From Drosophila persimilis (lineage: Eukaryota; Arthropoda; Insecta; Diptera; Drosophilidae): a stretch of 64,000 nucleotides of DNA. The position numbers and the translations under genes are program-made. The stretch is from contig NW_020825326.1 of assembly GCF_003286085.1 (NCBI RefSeq), positions 2,749,464 through 2,813,463 on the forward strand, given 5' to 3'. Shown in pieces: positions 10,524 to 21,394 of the stretch. Each line of letters opens with the position of its first letter. Position 1 is the first letter of the stretch. The notes beneath the pieces were generated by a model. The model saw only the letters and a list, made by a program, of their open reading frames with translations, was not told where the DNA came from and did no database searches.

Positions 10524-12334
10524 ATGCTAGCCCCCCTCGCTGCCATGCTAACCAGAGCCTCTGCTGCAGCTGCCCGTGCTGCCATTCCTGCTGCTGCCAA
10601 AGCCACCGCCCCTACTCGCGTAGCTGCCGCCGCAGCTAAATGCCCTCCAGCTGCAACAGTTCCTACTACTGCTAGTGCTGCTTGTGTAGCTACCAAGCCG
10701 CTCAACGTCCTCCAGTTTCTACTGGTGCCCTTGCAGCACCTGTGCGAGATCCTCAAGGAGCAGCGGGAGAAACTGGCAATGGAGAGAGGACTGCCAAGCT
10801 GATGGCAGAGTATGAGGCCCGGAATAAGAAGCGGACGACCACCTTGGGCTCGTCGATTATAAAGGCGTCGGCCAAGAAGATCAAGCGGACAGCAATCACC
10901 CAGGAGAAGCCTGACTCTAGCCAGAGGAGTATTACGAACTACTTTGAAATACTCTCGGATGCTGACGACGTAGCCAATGACGACATGGACATTGACACTG
11001 ACTGCAGCGAGGGAGAGACGGAAGCCGAGGAACCTGTTCCCACAAACAGGCCCTCTACTCCTCACACCACCCCCCCGCCTGCCCCTACCACTGCGCACGC
11101 ACCCAATGCTGCTGCTACTGCTGACGCCAGAATTGTGCGGCCAGCCCCTATATACATTCCCAATGTATCTGAGATCGTTCCCCTGCTCCAATGCATTGAC
11201 AATGCCATTGGCGCAGGCACATATGACACCAAGACTGCCAACAATGGATCTCTAAAAGTCATGTGCCACACAATAGATGGCTATAGGGCCCTAATTCGGC
11301 TCTTATCTGAGGGGCAAGGTGCGGATTACCATACATTTCGCCTGCGAAGCGAGAGGGGTATGCGTATCGTCATACGTCACCTGCACCGCTCCACACCCAC
11401 AGACTGGGTGCGCGAACAGCTCGGAAGACTTGGCTACAAGGTGAGGCATATTGCCAATATACTTAAGCGATTTACAAAGGAGCCATTGGACCTATTCGAG
11501 GTCGAGCTTGAGCCACAGGAGAACAATAATGGTATTTATGAGCTAACGGCAATTTGCAGCCAGCGGGTCAAGGTCGAGAAGCCCATATGCGCGCCAGGCG
11601 TTCCTCAGTGCCACAAATGCCAAATGTTTGGGCACTCCAAGAACTACTGCAACCGTGCAGTTATATGTCTGAAGTGTGGAGAGAAGCATGACCCCAAGGA
11701 CTGCCCCAAGAAGCGGGAGGATGTGCCGAAATGCGCAAATTGCAATGGTCCCCACGTTGCCAGCTACCGTGGTTGTATCAAATACAAAGAGTACTGCAAT
11801 AAAAGGAGAAATGGGTTAGAACAGACCAACAAGATGCTGAGTAAACTTTCGATGCCTAACTTACCCGCCACTCAGGGTTTGCGGCGTCCCCGCCAGCCAC
11901 CCGTCATGAACCAGCAGGGCTTTCCAGCACTGCAGCAGCCGGGCCGCCGGCGATCGCGCTCAGGCGCAAGAGCTCCTGCTCCTCCAGCTCAGATGAGCAG
12001 CTATGCCGATGCACTCCGCACAAGGCAGCCAGCGAGTCATTCCCAGCCTCTTCCAGGGAGGCAGGTATGGCAGTCAATTCCACCCACAGCGACCGCAGCT
12101 GGATTCCAGCCCACAGTGAGTAATCAGAGCGTCCGTCCTAGCGATGAACTCAGCCAGAAGCTGGACTACCTCATAACACTGCTGACACAGGAGCGGATCC
12201 AGCATGCGGCAGCCGCTGCTGAAGCCACTCAGAAACTGGAAGAAAAAATGGATCTACTAATCGCACAAATGACCAAGCTGACAGATTGTCTATATGCCGG
12301 CATTCAGGCGAATTCTCATGGCAGGAATGTATAG
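10524..12334 (+). CDS. gag: Jockey-clade ORF1 (Gag) with three CCHC knuckles
   Basis: RNA-binding Gag of a jockey-clade LINE. The frame is open from 10,640 to 12,334, with its first ATG at 10,802. An Ala-rich N-terminus beginning ATG at 10,524 lies in another frame and would join through a GA-dinucleotide slip near 10,784, so the N-terminus is uncertain. From the open frame: acidic Ser/Pro-rich segment, RRM-like block with IVIRHLHRSTP and LGYKVRHI (about residues 225-265), then three zinc knuckles CHKCQMFGHSKNYC, CLKCGEKHDPKDC and CANCNGPHVASYRGC (about 310-375). A C-terminal coiled stretch follows (LEEKMDLLIAQMTKL). It would package its RNA; no polymerase is encoded nearby. Confidence 0.8.
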
Positions 12335-12990
12335 TGCTGGTACTAGTTGCTCTACTCGCCATAGCACTCGCGGCAGAGCGAGGTCAGCCAAGCCAAGGAA
12401 AGCGCACACAGTCAGAAACAAACAAGAAAAAGCTCTGGCTGCCCCGCACCAGTGGGCAGAAGAGAATTGAAACCAAGACAAAAACAAATAGAATAAAAGA
12501 TATAGAATAGATAACATACATATTTAATCTCCCTTTTCTGCCAATGTGAGGCAACCATAATGTTCCCCCTAGTCGATAATTTAAATTTAAATTTAGTTTA
12601 AAGTCAAGAGTATTTTATGCTTTAGCTCTACCCACTCCCTCTCCCCCCTCTGGCCAACGGACTGCTGCCAAAGTGGAGAGATTTTCCCAGATGGATGACT
12701 GCGCCGGCAACACTGCCGGCAATGGAGATTTCGTGCTGTTCAAAGCATCGTATTTGCTGCCTACGGCCGCTAACAGCAGCTCGTAGACAGCTACTTACAT
12801 ATACTTATACGCTACAGCCCTAATAATATGTACTAGAAATGCTAGAAAAGTATAGGTACAATAAAGTCCCAATAGCGCAACGTAACTCTGGCTCCCCTAA
12901 CCTGCTGGATAAGGCCAAGGCTCGAGCTGGGTTACGTTGCGTTATGTTAATTGCGTATTGCCGCCGCTGCATACGACAATAGAAAAAAAA
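12335..12990 (+). other. 3' UTR of the gag-only element: poly(A) signal, hairpin, A-tail
   Basis: Non-coding. AATAAA lies at 12,860-12,865. A stem can form between GCGCAACGTAAC (12,875-12,886) and GTTACGTTGCGT (12,931-12,942) with a 44-base loop. The terminus repeated in the 5' Tag is at 12,954-12,978 and an A-run closes the element near 12,990. No endonuclease or RT remnant was found. Confidence 0.65.
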
Positions 12991-13087
12991 AGAGTCTTTG
13001 TTATATAGGGGTCGTCAAATTCCTTTGACCACCTCTTTATAAACCCAAGCACGCCCATGGCCCTATTTACCACGGTAGAAATGTGTT
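12991..13087. repeat. 97-bp duplication, right copy
   Basis: Second copy of 10,186-10,282. It starts immediately after the A-run of the gag-only element and continues without a break into the rest of CR1-B. Confidence 0.85.
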
Positions 13088-15010
13088 GGGAAAACTTTAA
13101 CTTGGGGTCTAACATAACACCCAGATCATCCACCAGGGTAATTCTCTCAAGAGAACCACCAAATAGGGTGTAGGGAGCCAACAAGGGGCTAGAACGATGA
13201 AATGTCATAACTTTGCATTTCGAGGCATTAAGGTGTAACAAGTTTGCACAACACCATGACTGAAAGCTTTTGAGATCGGATTGCAAGCGAGAATGAAATG
13301 AAATGTCCTTGTACTGTACACAGAGTTTAATATCATCCGCATACATAAGTACTCGAGAGTATGTTAATACTGAAGGAAAGTCATTAATAAAGAGTGTGAA
13401 GAGTAAGGGGCCTAGATGGCTGCTCTGTGGTACTCCCGAAGAAACCTTTACTGGTAAAGAGAGGGAGTTTTTGAAGAGGACTCTTTCAGACCTAGATAAA
13501 GATAGCTCGAAATCCATTTTAGGAGGTTGGGCGGAAACCCTAAAAGGTTTACAGAGTCGAATGCTTTACTAAAGTCGGTGTAAATAACATCCGTCTGTAA
13601 GTTACCTTGAAAGCCTTTAATAATGAAAGAGGTAAACTCTAACAAGTTCGTGGTGGTTGATCGCCGCCTTATAAATCCATGCTGAGTTGGAGATATAAGT
13701 GATTTGCAGAGATGTTGCAAGTGCGGAGTTAACACCTTCTTAAACATTTGGGAATAGCGGATAACTTTGCTATACCTCTATAATTTTTTGCATCAGACTT
13801 GCTACCTTTTTTATGGAGAGGAATTATAAACGATTCCTTCCAGATTGGGGAGAAGCAAGAGGAATCAATGGACAGGGTGAATAGTTTAAGCAATGGTCCA
13901 CACAGAGCCTCGGCGCAGTACCTGAGTACACAACCTGGAACCCCGTCTGAACCCGGTGAAAACACCGGCTTAACTAGTCGAAGGTCATGAAGTAGGGAAC
14001 ATTCATTTAACAAGGTACTGAATATGCCGTTCGACCTCGGTATACCGTATGGGTACGGATGACCAGAGTAGCTTTCCTCAGAATATGTGGTTTGGAAAAA
14101 CTGGGCAAAAAGATCGGCAATTGCCTGATCATTATTTGCCGACGTATTACAAAATGCTAGCGAGGATGGGTGTGCGGACGTTCTACGCTTACTCTTTGGT
14201 AAGCCAAGGGGGTTTTCCAGATCTAATCGGACAAGAAAGCGGGACACAAGAATCAAAAAATGTGCCAAGAGCATTGTAAAAAATGTTTGTGCCTTTTGTG
14301 ACATCAGTGCACAAGTACAAAGCGGACCAATCAAAATCCCTAATGAGGTTATTAAGCTTCGCAAACTCGGCTTTACGAAAGCAGCGGACACGTTCAGGTA
14401 GTATACTCGACCGATCCAATACAGTTGGTCCTATATCTAGCGACACCTCGAAAGTAGGGTGGTGGGCGTCTTTAGGTATAGTGAGCGGAAAGGCTCGGGT
14501 TAACAGCACTATGGTCGGATCCGATACAAAGCATAGATCAAGCAATCGACCCAAGGAATTTTTCACATGATTGACTTGACACAGGGACAGGTCAAGCAAG
14601 CCGTCAACAAAGTCATGTCGTGACATGGGCACTAGGATACTAGACTCGTTTACCGAGAACTATCATATGATCTTCCGAAGAAGGTGGCATATATGAGCAA
14701 GTAATGAATATAGCGAAAGCGGGAAGAATCAGTTTTACACACAGGAATTCCAGTTCCTGTTGAACTTGGACTGTGAAGTGTTCTGACGTGAAGTAAGAGT
14801 CCACTGCAATTAGAACCCCTCCTGCACGTCGAGACGAACGGTCCCTTCTAAAAGTTGTGTACCGACCTGCCAAAACCTCGGAACTAAGAATGTCCGGCTT
14901 TAACCAGGTTTCAGTAAACACAATAACGTGGGAAGCAAATGCAGCACTATCCCGGAAAAGAATGCTGAGCTTACTACGCAAGCCTCTTACATTCTGATAG
15001 GTTACTAAAA
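13088..15010 (-). pseudogene. CR1-B ORF2 endonuclease-reverse transcriptase, frameshifted
   Basis: From the N-terminus: endonuclease pieces FTETWLKPDI, RAGGVLIAVDS and ITCSYMPPS at 14,640-14,981. The GDFN motif is lost in a gap before HDFVDGLLDLSL. PPWLTKE follows, then the RT fingers (IIPLHKKGSKSD, GIAKLSAIPK), VIYTDFSKAFDSVN, GVPQSSHLGPLLFTLFINDFP and the catalytic LMYADDIKL at about 13,330. At least four frame breaks separate the pieces. The family copies its RNA at a nicked chromosomal site. This copy cannot make an intact enzyme. Confidence 0.85.
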
Positions 15011-15314
15011 GAGAAGTTAGTTTTTTGGAAAGGTGGAAGCAAGACGGGAAGTTGAAGAAGAGGAAGTTTAGGTTGAGGTTGAGGGTGGCACACTGGAAAG
15101 ATTTGGAAGGGATATGAGGGGCCTATTCTTCTTCTTAGCCTTAAACTCCTTCACCAAATGCTCCGGCCAAAATTTGGCGGAGCAAATGGTGTCAAATTGA
15201 GTTGGGGAGATGCTTATCTAAAACGAGGCTATCTGCCTGGCATAAGAGAAGTTAAATTTCTCCACCTTTAAACCCACGGCTTTTATTTTGCTTTGAATAA
15301 AAGCAATTACATCA

Positions 15315-16031
15315 TTAGATGAGGTCAGGGGGCAGCCGTGAAACAAAAACTTGTCGTTTTGGTGGGACTCCCACCAGTGGTTTAGTCACCACAGGCCTAG
15401 TACCTGTGGTGGCAATATCCGGAGGTCCGGAACGTCTATTTACTGGTGGGATCGGGATAGACGGGACAACCAGCGAACTTGCGGACACCACGGACACGGA
15501 CGCTGCAGACGTACTTGGCTGCACATTCTCCGAGGCGATGAATTCGACTACCGAATCTGTATCGCCAGCAGCTGTCGTTGCCTTTGGAGTGGCAAACGAG
15601 ATCAACTGCTGCACACATGGAGTGGTCGGAGTCAGTTTTTCGGCGGCACACGGCTGAGTGACGGTTGGCACTTGCTGATCCCGCGGAGTGACCTTTTTGC
15701 GCCTCGGAGACTCATTCAGCAGTTTTAAACCGCTAAACTGAGCCTCCATGGCTAGGAGCCGATCGTATTGGTTTTTAAAACCAACGGTCAGCTCCTTAAA
15801 TCCACTCCGCGTCTGCCTCATGAAAGATACCATTTCCTTCTCCACCGCACGGCATGCCTCGCAACTGTAATGCAAGCCATTACGTTTGGCTATAGCATCA
15901 CTCACGAGGCCAGAAAATCCCGCGCATTTTGCGTGCACTACGCTGTCGCAGAGCCAGCAGGGGATAATCGGCTGATCGTGGGTGATCTGCTTTTTACAGG
16001 TTTTTTTGGCACAGACCACAGCGTATTCCAT
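15315..16031 (-). CDS. CR1-B ORF1, PHD-finger nucleic-acid-binding protein
   Basis: ATG at 16,031 opens MEYAVVCAKKTCKKQITHD. A PHD-like finger follows over residues 7-60 (CAKKTC, CWLCDSVVHAKC, YSCEAC), then a coiled segment (FMRQTRSGFKEL...LLAMEAQFSGLKLL) shared word for word in layout with CR1-A. A long Ser/Thr/Val/Pro linker leads to VFVSRLPPD at the C-terminus. The frame then stops, but TSSNDVIAFIQSKIKAVGLK continues in another frame at 15,220-15,310. The RNP-like domain is therefore cut by a frameshift and the product is C-terminally truncated. Confidence 0.75.
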   Translation of the reverse strand: MEYAVVCAKKTCKKQITHDQPIIPCWLCDSVVHAKCAGFSGLVSDAIAKRNGLHYSCEACRAVEKEMVSFMRQTRSGFKELTVGFKNQYDRLLAMEAQFSGLKLLNESPRRKKVTPRDQQVPTVTQPCAAEKLTPTTPCVQQLISFATPKATTAAGDTDSVVEFIASENVQPSTSAASVSVVSASSLVVPSIPIPPVNRRSGPPDIATTGTRPVVTKPLVGVPPKRQVFVSRLPPDLI

Positions 16032-16197
16032 TTTATTATTTATTTATTTATTATTATTTGCAAAACAAATTGGTAACTGGTTAGGAAGTTAATTAAAGTT
16101 TATTTAGGAAAACACCGGCTGTTTATTCAAAACAAAAGGAAACAATGCGGAGCGCAAAACAAAAACGCATCTGATCACTACGAAAGAGAACGGACCG

Positions 16198-16401
16198 TCA
16201 ACGCATGACAACGGCTTTCCGTTCAAATTCTTCTACCGAAAACTTTTCCAGCTCCGTTGGTGCTTCTAAATTGACTAAGTATATACCTAACTGAGTCGAA
16301 CTTAATGGTTCATTATAAAACCATCTAGTCTTTTTAATTATTCTACCTTTAATAAAAATCTTTCCTAATTCCTCTTCAAATGACACGATTTTTAGCAACA
16401 T
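16198..16401 (-). other. Short unrecognised coding remnant
   Basis: A 67-residue minus frame (…EELGKIFIKGRIIKKTRWFY…SSTQLGIYLVN…) reads like real protein and is preceded in another frame by CPLKDSKPDHFCFIKGDV. I do not recognise the family. It lies just upstream of the CR1-B 5' end and could be the interrupted host sequence or another element. Confidence 0.35.
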
Positions 16402-17887
16402 CTCCTTTTATAAAGCAAAAGTGATCTGGCTTACTATCTTTTAGGGGACAGTTCTGAATCTTTAAAGCCTTGGCTACTAACGATACTGGTTCTTTACTGG
16501 GAGCAACGAACCTATCTTAAACTTTTTTTGTGAATTTTTGTTCTTAGGGACAAAATTTGTAAGAGTTTGCAAAAAATTTTCAACAGCGTAAGACGATCGT
16601 TAAATCGGGTTTCCGACTTTTTTTACAGTCTCTGTAACGTGTAACGCTCGTCTACGTTAGACGAAGTGGAGGGGCGACCTGCAAAGGAGGGGCACGCTTT
16701 AAATGTTCCGGCTCTAGATCGTCGGCTTTGGGGTGGTGGTTCCTGCGCGTGCAGATCGTCTCCATTTTTGCAACGCTATCACGCGATAATTTTAACGATT
16801 TTTTTTTTCCTAAGAATTGAGCGTGCTGCGATTATACGGTGCTAGAAAACTACCGGTAGAACTATCAAAAAGATAAAAGAAAGGCTTCGAAAAGAATAGG
16901 GAAGAGAGCGGAAGAGGAGAGGAGAGAGAGAGAGCGAGAGAGAAAGGAGAAAGAGAGTGAAGAGTGAGAGAAAAAGGAGGAGAGAGAAAGAGAGTGAGAG
17001 AAAAAGGAGGAGAGAGAAAGGAGAAAGAGAGTGAAGAGTGAGAGAAAAAGGAGGAGAGAGAAAGGAGAAAGAGAGTGAGAGAAAAAGGAGAAAGGAGAAC
17101 GGGAGTGAAGAGTGAGAGAAAAAGGAGGAGATATCGGTTGCTATCCCACGGATGTCAGTGTGGTAGCTCATTTTGCGCACCCAACCTATGACCATCTTCC
17201 TCAAAACCGGAAGTTTCAGAAGACCCCTTTAGCTAGATCGCGGTTACACGCACGCCGGAACAGAGTTCATTCTTTCTTATCTTTATCTAAATTCCATTAT
17301 ATATTTGTTCGAGAAACGGTTAAAACTAATATAATCTGTGATGGCATAATTTTCTAATTCTAGTGATTTATAGCGAGTATATGTATATGAGGCTTCTGAG
17401 GCGTATATAACGTGAGATGAGGTGGAGTTAATAATTAAGGTTTGTCTTATTGTAAGCAGGGTATTCCTGGCACAAATTCATTTCAATTTTCTTTTAATTC
17501 GGTTGTTTGTACACAACTGGCAATATGTGATATAGCGAGGAAAGTGTAAGATTGTAGCTATTCATTAGCGATTTTATCTTATATTCGAGTCTTATTTTCT
17601 TTTTCTTCTCTGACAGGTTTCTCTTCTTCTTCTTAGGATTCTCACAATTTCCTCTATCTATTTTCAATACTTTATATAAATTCTTAATTCGAACGGGCCC
17701 AACTAATAATTAAAACTAAATCTTAGGAACTTCATTTGTTTGTTGTGGAACTGATAGTTTGGAAACTGATATCTGGTTTCCAAAAAGCGTATCTATTAAT
17801 TTTAATTCTGCAGGGCATCTTTCGGGCCATAATTTTTCTCTAACACCGGCTTTAAGGCGCCATTTCTAACCACGGACCGAGATCTGG
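16402..17887. other. Non-coding, AT-rich with GA-rich minisatellite
   Basis: No domain-bearing frame. Apart from the minisatellite at 16,900-17,130 it is AT-rich. The 120-residue minus frame across the minisatellite is a low-complexity Ser/Leu/Phe artefact. Confidence 0.5.
16900..17130. repeat. Purine-rich minisatellite (GA/GGA type)
   Basis: Nearly pure A/G on the plus strand. Blocks such as GAGAGAAAGGAGAAAGAGAG and TGAAGAGTGAGAGAAAAAGG recur at about 40-bp spacing with deletions between units. Confidence 0.85.
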
Positions 17888-18749
17888 ATGATACGTCGAC
17901 GAAACTCTATTAATACAGGGCTCTATGGAAGCGGGAACGGTAGATTGTGTTTTCTTTCAAAGTTTATAAATACGTTAAACGTGGCAAGGCTCGAACGCGC
18001 CTTGTTTTGTCAGCACACACTTCTCGCCGGGCGACATGTGCGCCGGTTGGAAACGGGGAGCGGCCAACGTGACGAGAATCTCAGCCCACGAGCAGTGGAC
18101 GCAGTGGATCGCTCGTTGATGCGGCACGTGGAATCTACGGAGCCCCTCGGCGGATCCGGGATAAGCGATGAACCAGAGTGCTGACGCCTGCGATTTCCAG
18201 GCGGGTCGAAGAACTCCACTTTGCTGGTCACTCTTTGGTGCCGCAAACGTGGGGTGCCTTACGGCGCCTTAGAACGGGTCGCGCTAGGCTGGGGCGCGTA
18301 AGGCGACGTCTTCCCGAAGAGCTGGTCGGCAATTTCCGCAGGAAATCTTTTGCGCAGTGGCAGCGGTATCCGTGTATGTTCACGGATTAATCCAGCCTCT
18401 GGCGGTTCTCTGGGTTGGAACGCCCACAGAAGAGGTTGCTCCCGCAGAAACGGCTACATTTTTAGTGGTGGTCTTTATTTAGTGGAATTCGGCGCGGATG
18501 ACAAACTTTTCACTGTTTGAAAAAAACACGTCTCGTCGGCTTGATTGTCGCACAGGAAAAGATCGAAGCCGGAAACCTGATCTGGCCACTTGACATTTGC
18601 ATGGGGAGGTTACGCCCTCCAGGTTGTCAAAATTGAGCAACCCTGACCTTGGCTGACTTCCATAATTGTCAGTTCTGCGGTCAGCTGTCCAGGCAGCTGA
18701 TCAGCAAGGCACCTTCCAACACCTACTAAGTCGATTCATGACCCCTACA
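17888..18749 (-). repeat. Probable 3' LTR of the Osvaldo-like Ty3 element
   Basis: Read on the minus strand, a purine tract (TCGGGGGGGCTT, 18,750-18,761) is followed by TGTAGGGGTCATG, a typical LTR start. AATAAA on the same strand lies at 18,473-18,478. There is no second copy in the window, so the low-coordinate end is only a guess. The GC-rich frames at 17,888-18,390 show no protein domain. Confidence 0.45.
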
Positions 18750-18839
18750 AAGCCCCCCCGACCAGATCAGACTAGGGGTGGTTACATCTCCTAGGCTGAT
18801 ACCGCATGAAGCGACTTGTCATTGTCGTATGTCCTTTGC

Positions 18840-20280
18840 GTGGTAGTTACCCAGCAGGCGTCCTTGCAAATCTTCCAATTCGTAGTAGAATTTACCTATT
18901 TTTCTGCTGACACGGGCTTTCACAAAGGCAGGCCCAAACTTGCCGTTGTAGCCGGACTGAAAACAACTTTGTTTAAAATTTCTCCTAAACACTTCTTGGC
19001 CTACTGCAAACGCTACTTCGCTGGACCGTAAGTTGTACTTATCGCTGCTCGTTCAGCTTGTGACTTCGTTGCATTTGCTTTCCAGCGCTTTGGCTTACTA
19101 TTTCAAAGGAATCTTGCTTATCGAACACCAATGATCGATCCTCTAGCATGTTCAATTTCCTCAATAACGAATATGTCGAACCACTCGTAACCATGTGTTG
19201 ACCGAAAGCCAAATAATACGGAGTCGTTCCTACGCTGGCATGTCTCGCCGATCTTAACGCACACGCTATTCTGTTTAAGCACTCGTCCCAGTCTTTCTGG
19301 TCGGGTCGTATGTACGCCCGTATACCAGCAATCACGGAACGGTTTACCCGTTCGGAGGCGTTCGCCTGAGGTGAATGGACAGCCGTCAGGGTGTGCGTTA
19401 CCTTGAACTGAGTCAAGAGCTTTCGGAAGGTTTCAGATCGAAACTGCGATCCATTATCGGCCACGATAGTTTCGGGTACACCAAATGTCATGAACAACTC
19501 TCCATCGAGGTACTTGACCACCACATCTGCTAATTTTCTTCACCGGTTTCAGAAATACGTATTTTGAGAAATGATCGAGCACAATGAAAATGCCAATTTT
19601 TCCGCTTCTGGACCGGGGTTAGGGACCCAAAAAATCAACGAATAGCCTTGGAAAAACCGGTGGGTTTCTGGTGCTTTCCCCAACGGAGGTCGGAGAATGC
19701 GATTCGGAGCCTCAGTCATTTTACACACGTCACAGGAGTTGATATAAGCGTTGACATCCGAAACCAAACCTGGCCAAAAGTAGTGGCGCCTTATGCGTTC
19801 GATCGTTTTGTGGATTCCTCCGCGAGCAGCTAGCGACCTATTATGAGCTCGACTTAGGATATCCGGAACCAAACTCTTTGGTACCCAGAGCTTCCAAGCA
19901 TACTCGTCCTTGATTTGCTCTCCAGACAGGTGCTCGGCACGACGAAATACGAAGACGCCGTCAGTTTTCAAATCAGGCAGCTTATCCCTGTTGGTTTCTA
20001 CTCGGCTAACTAACTCGGTGTACTCGGGTGACTTGAATTCTGCCGATTCAAGATCAACCAGCGATCCTTCGGGTGATTCCAAAGCAGCCACCATCTCTTC
20101 ATTAACCCGCGACAAGGCATCAGGAACCACGTTCTGAGTCCCTTTACGATGCTCAATTTTAAATCGGTATCTTTGCAATCCCAGTGCCAATCGAGCTAGC
20201 CGAGAACTGAGGTCAGTATTAGACATGAGCCATTTTAAGGACGCGTGATTCGTTATCACGGTGAATTCGTGCCCTTCCAC
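18840..20280 (-). pseudogene. pol: Ty3/gypsy RNase H tail and integrase
   Basis: RNase H tail EFTVITNHASLKWLM and DALSRV open the fragment. The integrase then shows an HHCC finger (H..RSLAARGGIHKT, CDVCKM), the first catalytic Asp in VLDHFSKYVF (frameshifted, near 19,560), and the second and third in IVADNGSQFRSE...SPQANASERVNR. Frame breaks lie near 19,530-19,570. The chromodomain-less C-terminus fades out by about 18,840. A plus-strand shadow frame is not coding. Confidence 0.75.
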
Positions 20281-20306
20281 GTACGCTCTGAAATTCTTCA
20301 GCGATA

Positions 20307-21343
20307 CTATGGCGGCGAAGAAACTATGAACAGATCGTCTAAGTAGATGAACACTTTGTTTCGAAGGTTACAAGGAACTATTTTGTCCATTAATCGTGAC
20401 ATGGTACTGGTGGCGTTGCACAGCCCGAAAGGCATCGTTTTGAATTGGTAAAGGGGACGTCCAGGGACTGTAAAGGCCGTCTTATCCCGGGACTTTACAT
20501 CCTTCAGATCAAGACTTGAGATGAATTCTGCCTTCGGCAAACGGCTCAGGATCCCGTTAATCTGAGGCAAGGGATAAGCATCCTTTTCCGTGAAACTTTC
20601 CGGCAATCCAAACAGATGCGGATTTTTCCCGGCTTAGAGACCAACACTATTGTCGAGGACCAAGCGCTGTCTGACTCCTCTATTTCTCCCAATTGGATCA
20701 TTCGGTCTATTTCCGAGTACATTGCCTTTTCTACAGCTGGCGAAACAGGGAAATGTCTTTGTTTCACTGGCCTAGCGTTCTTTACGTCGATAACATGTGT
20801 TATCAAGTCAGTTTTTCCTAAACCTTCTTGAGCAAATGAGGGATAACACTTCAGTACATTGGATAACTGATCCTTTTGTATCGGATTCAGCTCGTGCTGT
20901 TCAACCCCGCTTGGCTCTTGGTTCGACATCTCTATTTCGGACACTCGCAACTGACTGGGCAACAGGTCATACAGCTCCCAAAAGTCAATTCCCAGGTACA
21001 GATCATGTTTGAGCGAAGGAATTAAATATAAATCAAGAGACTTCTTCTTGTCCCCATATTCCATGTCTACTCTCATCCTTCCCACTATCTTCTGAGCCTT
21101 ACCATCCGCTGTTTTGGCTCTGTCATTAATACGTTTGTATGGTGCATCGGCAAGGACCACTTCCTTAGCCAACTCGCCTCCAACACAACTGATGGACGCC
21201 CCGGAGTCTAACAAGCCATAGACAGTTCGATCTAGAAAACGGATTGGTAAGAACGGACGAGGATCCCTCTTTATGTCTGAGAGAGCGCTCAAATACTTAA
21301 TTCCTGAGCGGCATTTCTTTACATTTTGCCAAAACCGAGTCAT
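20307..21343 (-). pseudogene. pol: Ty3/gypsy protease and deleted reverse transcriptase
   Basis: The protease shows LLDSGASISCVGG with the DSG active site and LGIDFWELYDL downstream. RT begins at about 20,800 (HVIDVKNARPVKQRHFPVSP) and continues to LDLKD. About ten residues normally between LDLKD and KSRDKTAFT are missing. After FIYLDDLFIVSS the whole RT thumb and connection are absent, and the RNase H tail follows directly. These deletions remove essential structure. Confidence 0.75.
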
Positions 21344-21394
21344 TCGCTTCCCTTTACGCGATCTTGCTACCCCTCTATATAAAAATCATTTCCG

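Larger units (their letters stand above)
10283..12990 (+). mobile_element. Gag-only jockey-clade retrotransposon with 5' Tag
   Basis: A 2.7-kb plus-strand unit inserted into CR1-B. It starts with a 25-base copy of its own 3' terminus followed by an A-run, carries one long Gag ORF, and ends with an AATAAA signal, the same 25-base terminus and a poly(A) of about nine. No ORF2 remnant is visible. Gag-only coding and 3'-end-derived 5' Tags are known features of the telomeric HeT-A family. The site here is inside a CR1 element, not a telomere array. It could also be an ordinary non-autonomous jockey derivative that copied from a tandem source. Confidence 0.7.
9633..16200 (-). mobile_element. CR1-B LINE split by a jockey-clade insertion
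   Basis: A CR1-clade element on the minus strand: 5' UTR and ORF1 near 16.0 kb, ORF2 endonuclease and reverse transcriptase down to 13.0 kb, then, beyond the insertion 10,283-12,990, the RT C-terminus and 3' UTR to 9,633. The two halves overlap by 97 bp that occur on both sides of the insertion. The 3' terminus (ACTAACATTCGAGG) is the same in the fragment at 32.53 kb. ORF2 carries several frameshifts. The exact 5' end near 16.1-16.2 kb is not defined. Confidence 0.8.

Noticed and set aside
10262-11191. 309-residue minus-strand open frame
   Set aside because: It is the antisense shadow of the GC-rich Gag ORF on the plus strand. It has Ala/Gly/Val low complexity and no domain.
16842-17204. 120-residue minus-strand frame rich in Ser, Leu and Phe
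   Set aside because: Translation of the GA-rich minisatellite, low complexity only.
17888-18390. Possible host exon (two GC-rich plus-strand frames)
   Set aside because: No recognisable domain, and the interval lies where the 3' LTR of the Osvaldo-like element is expected.
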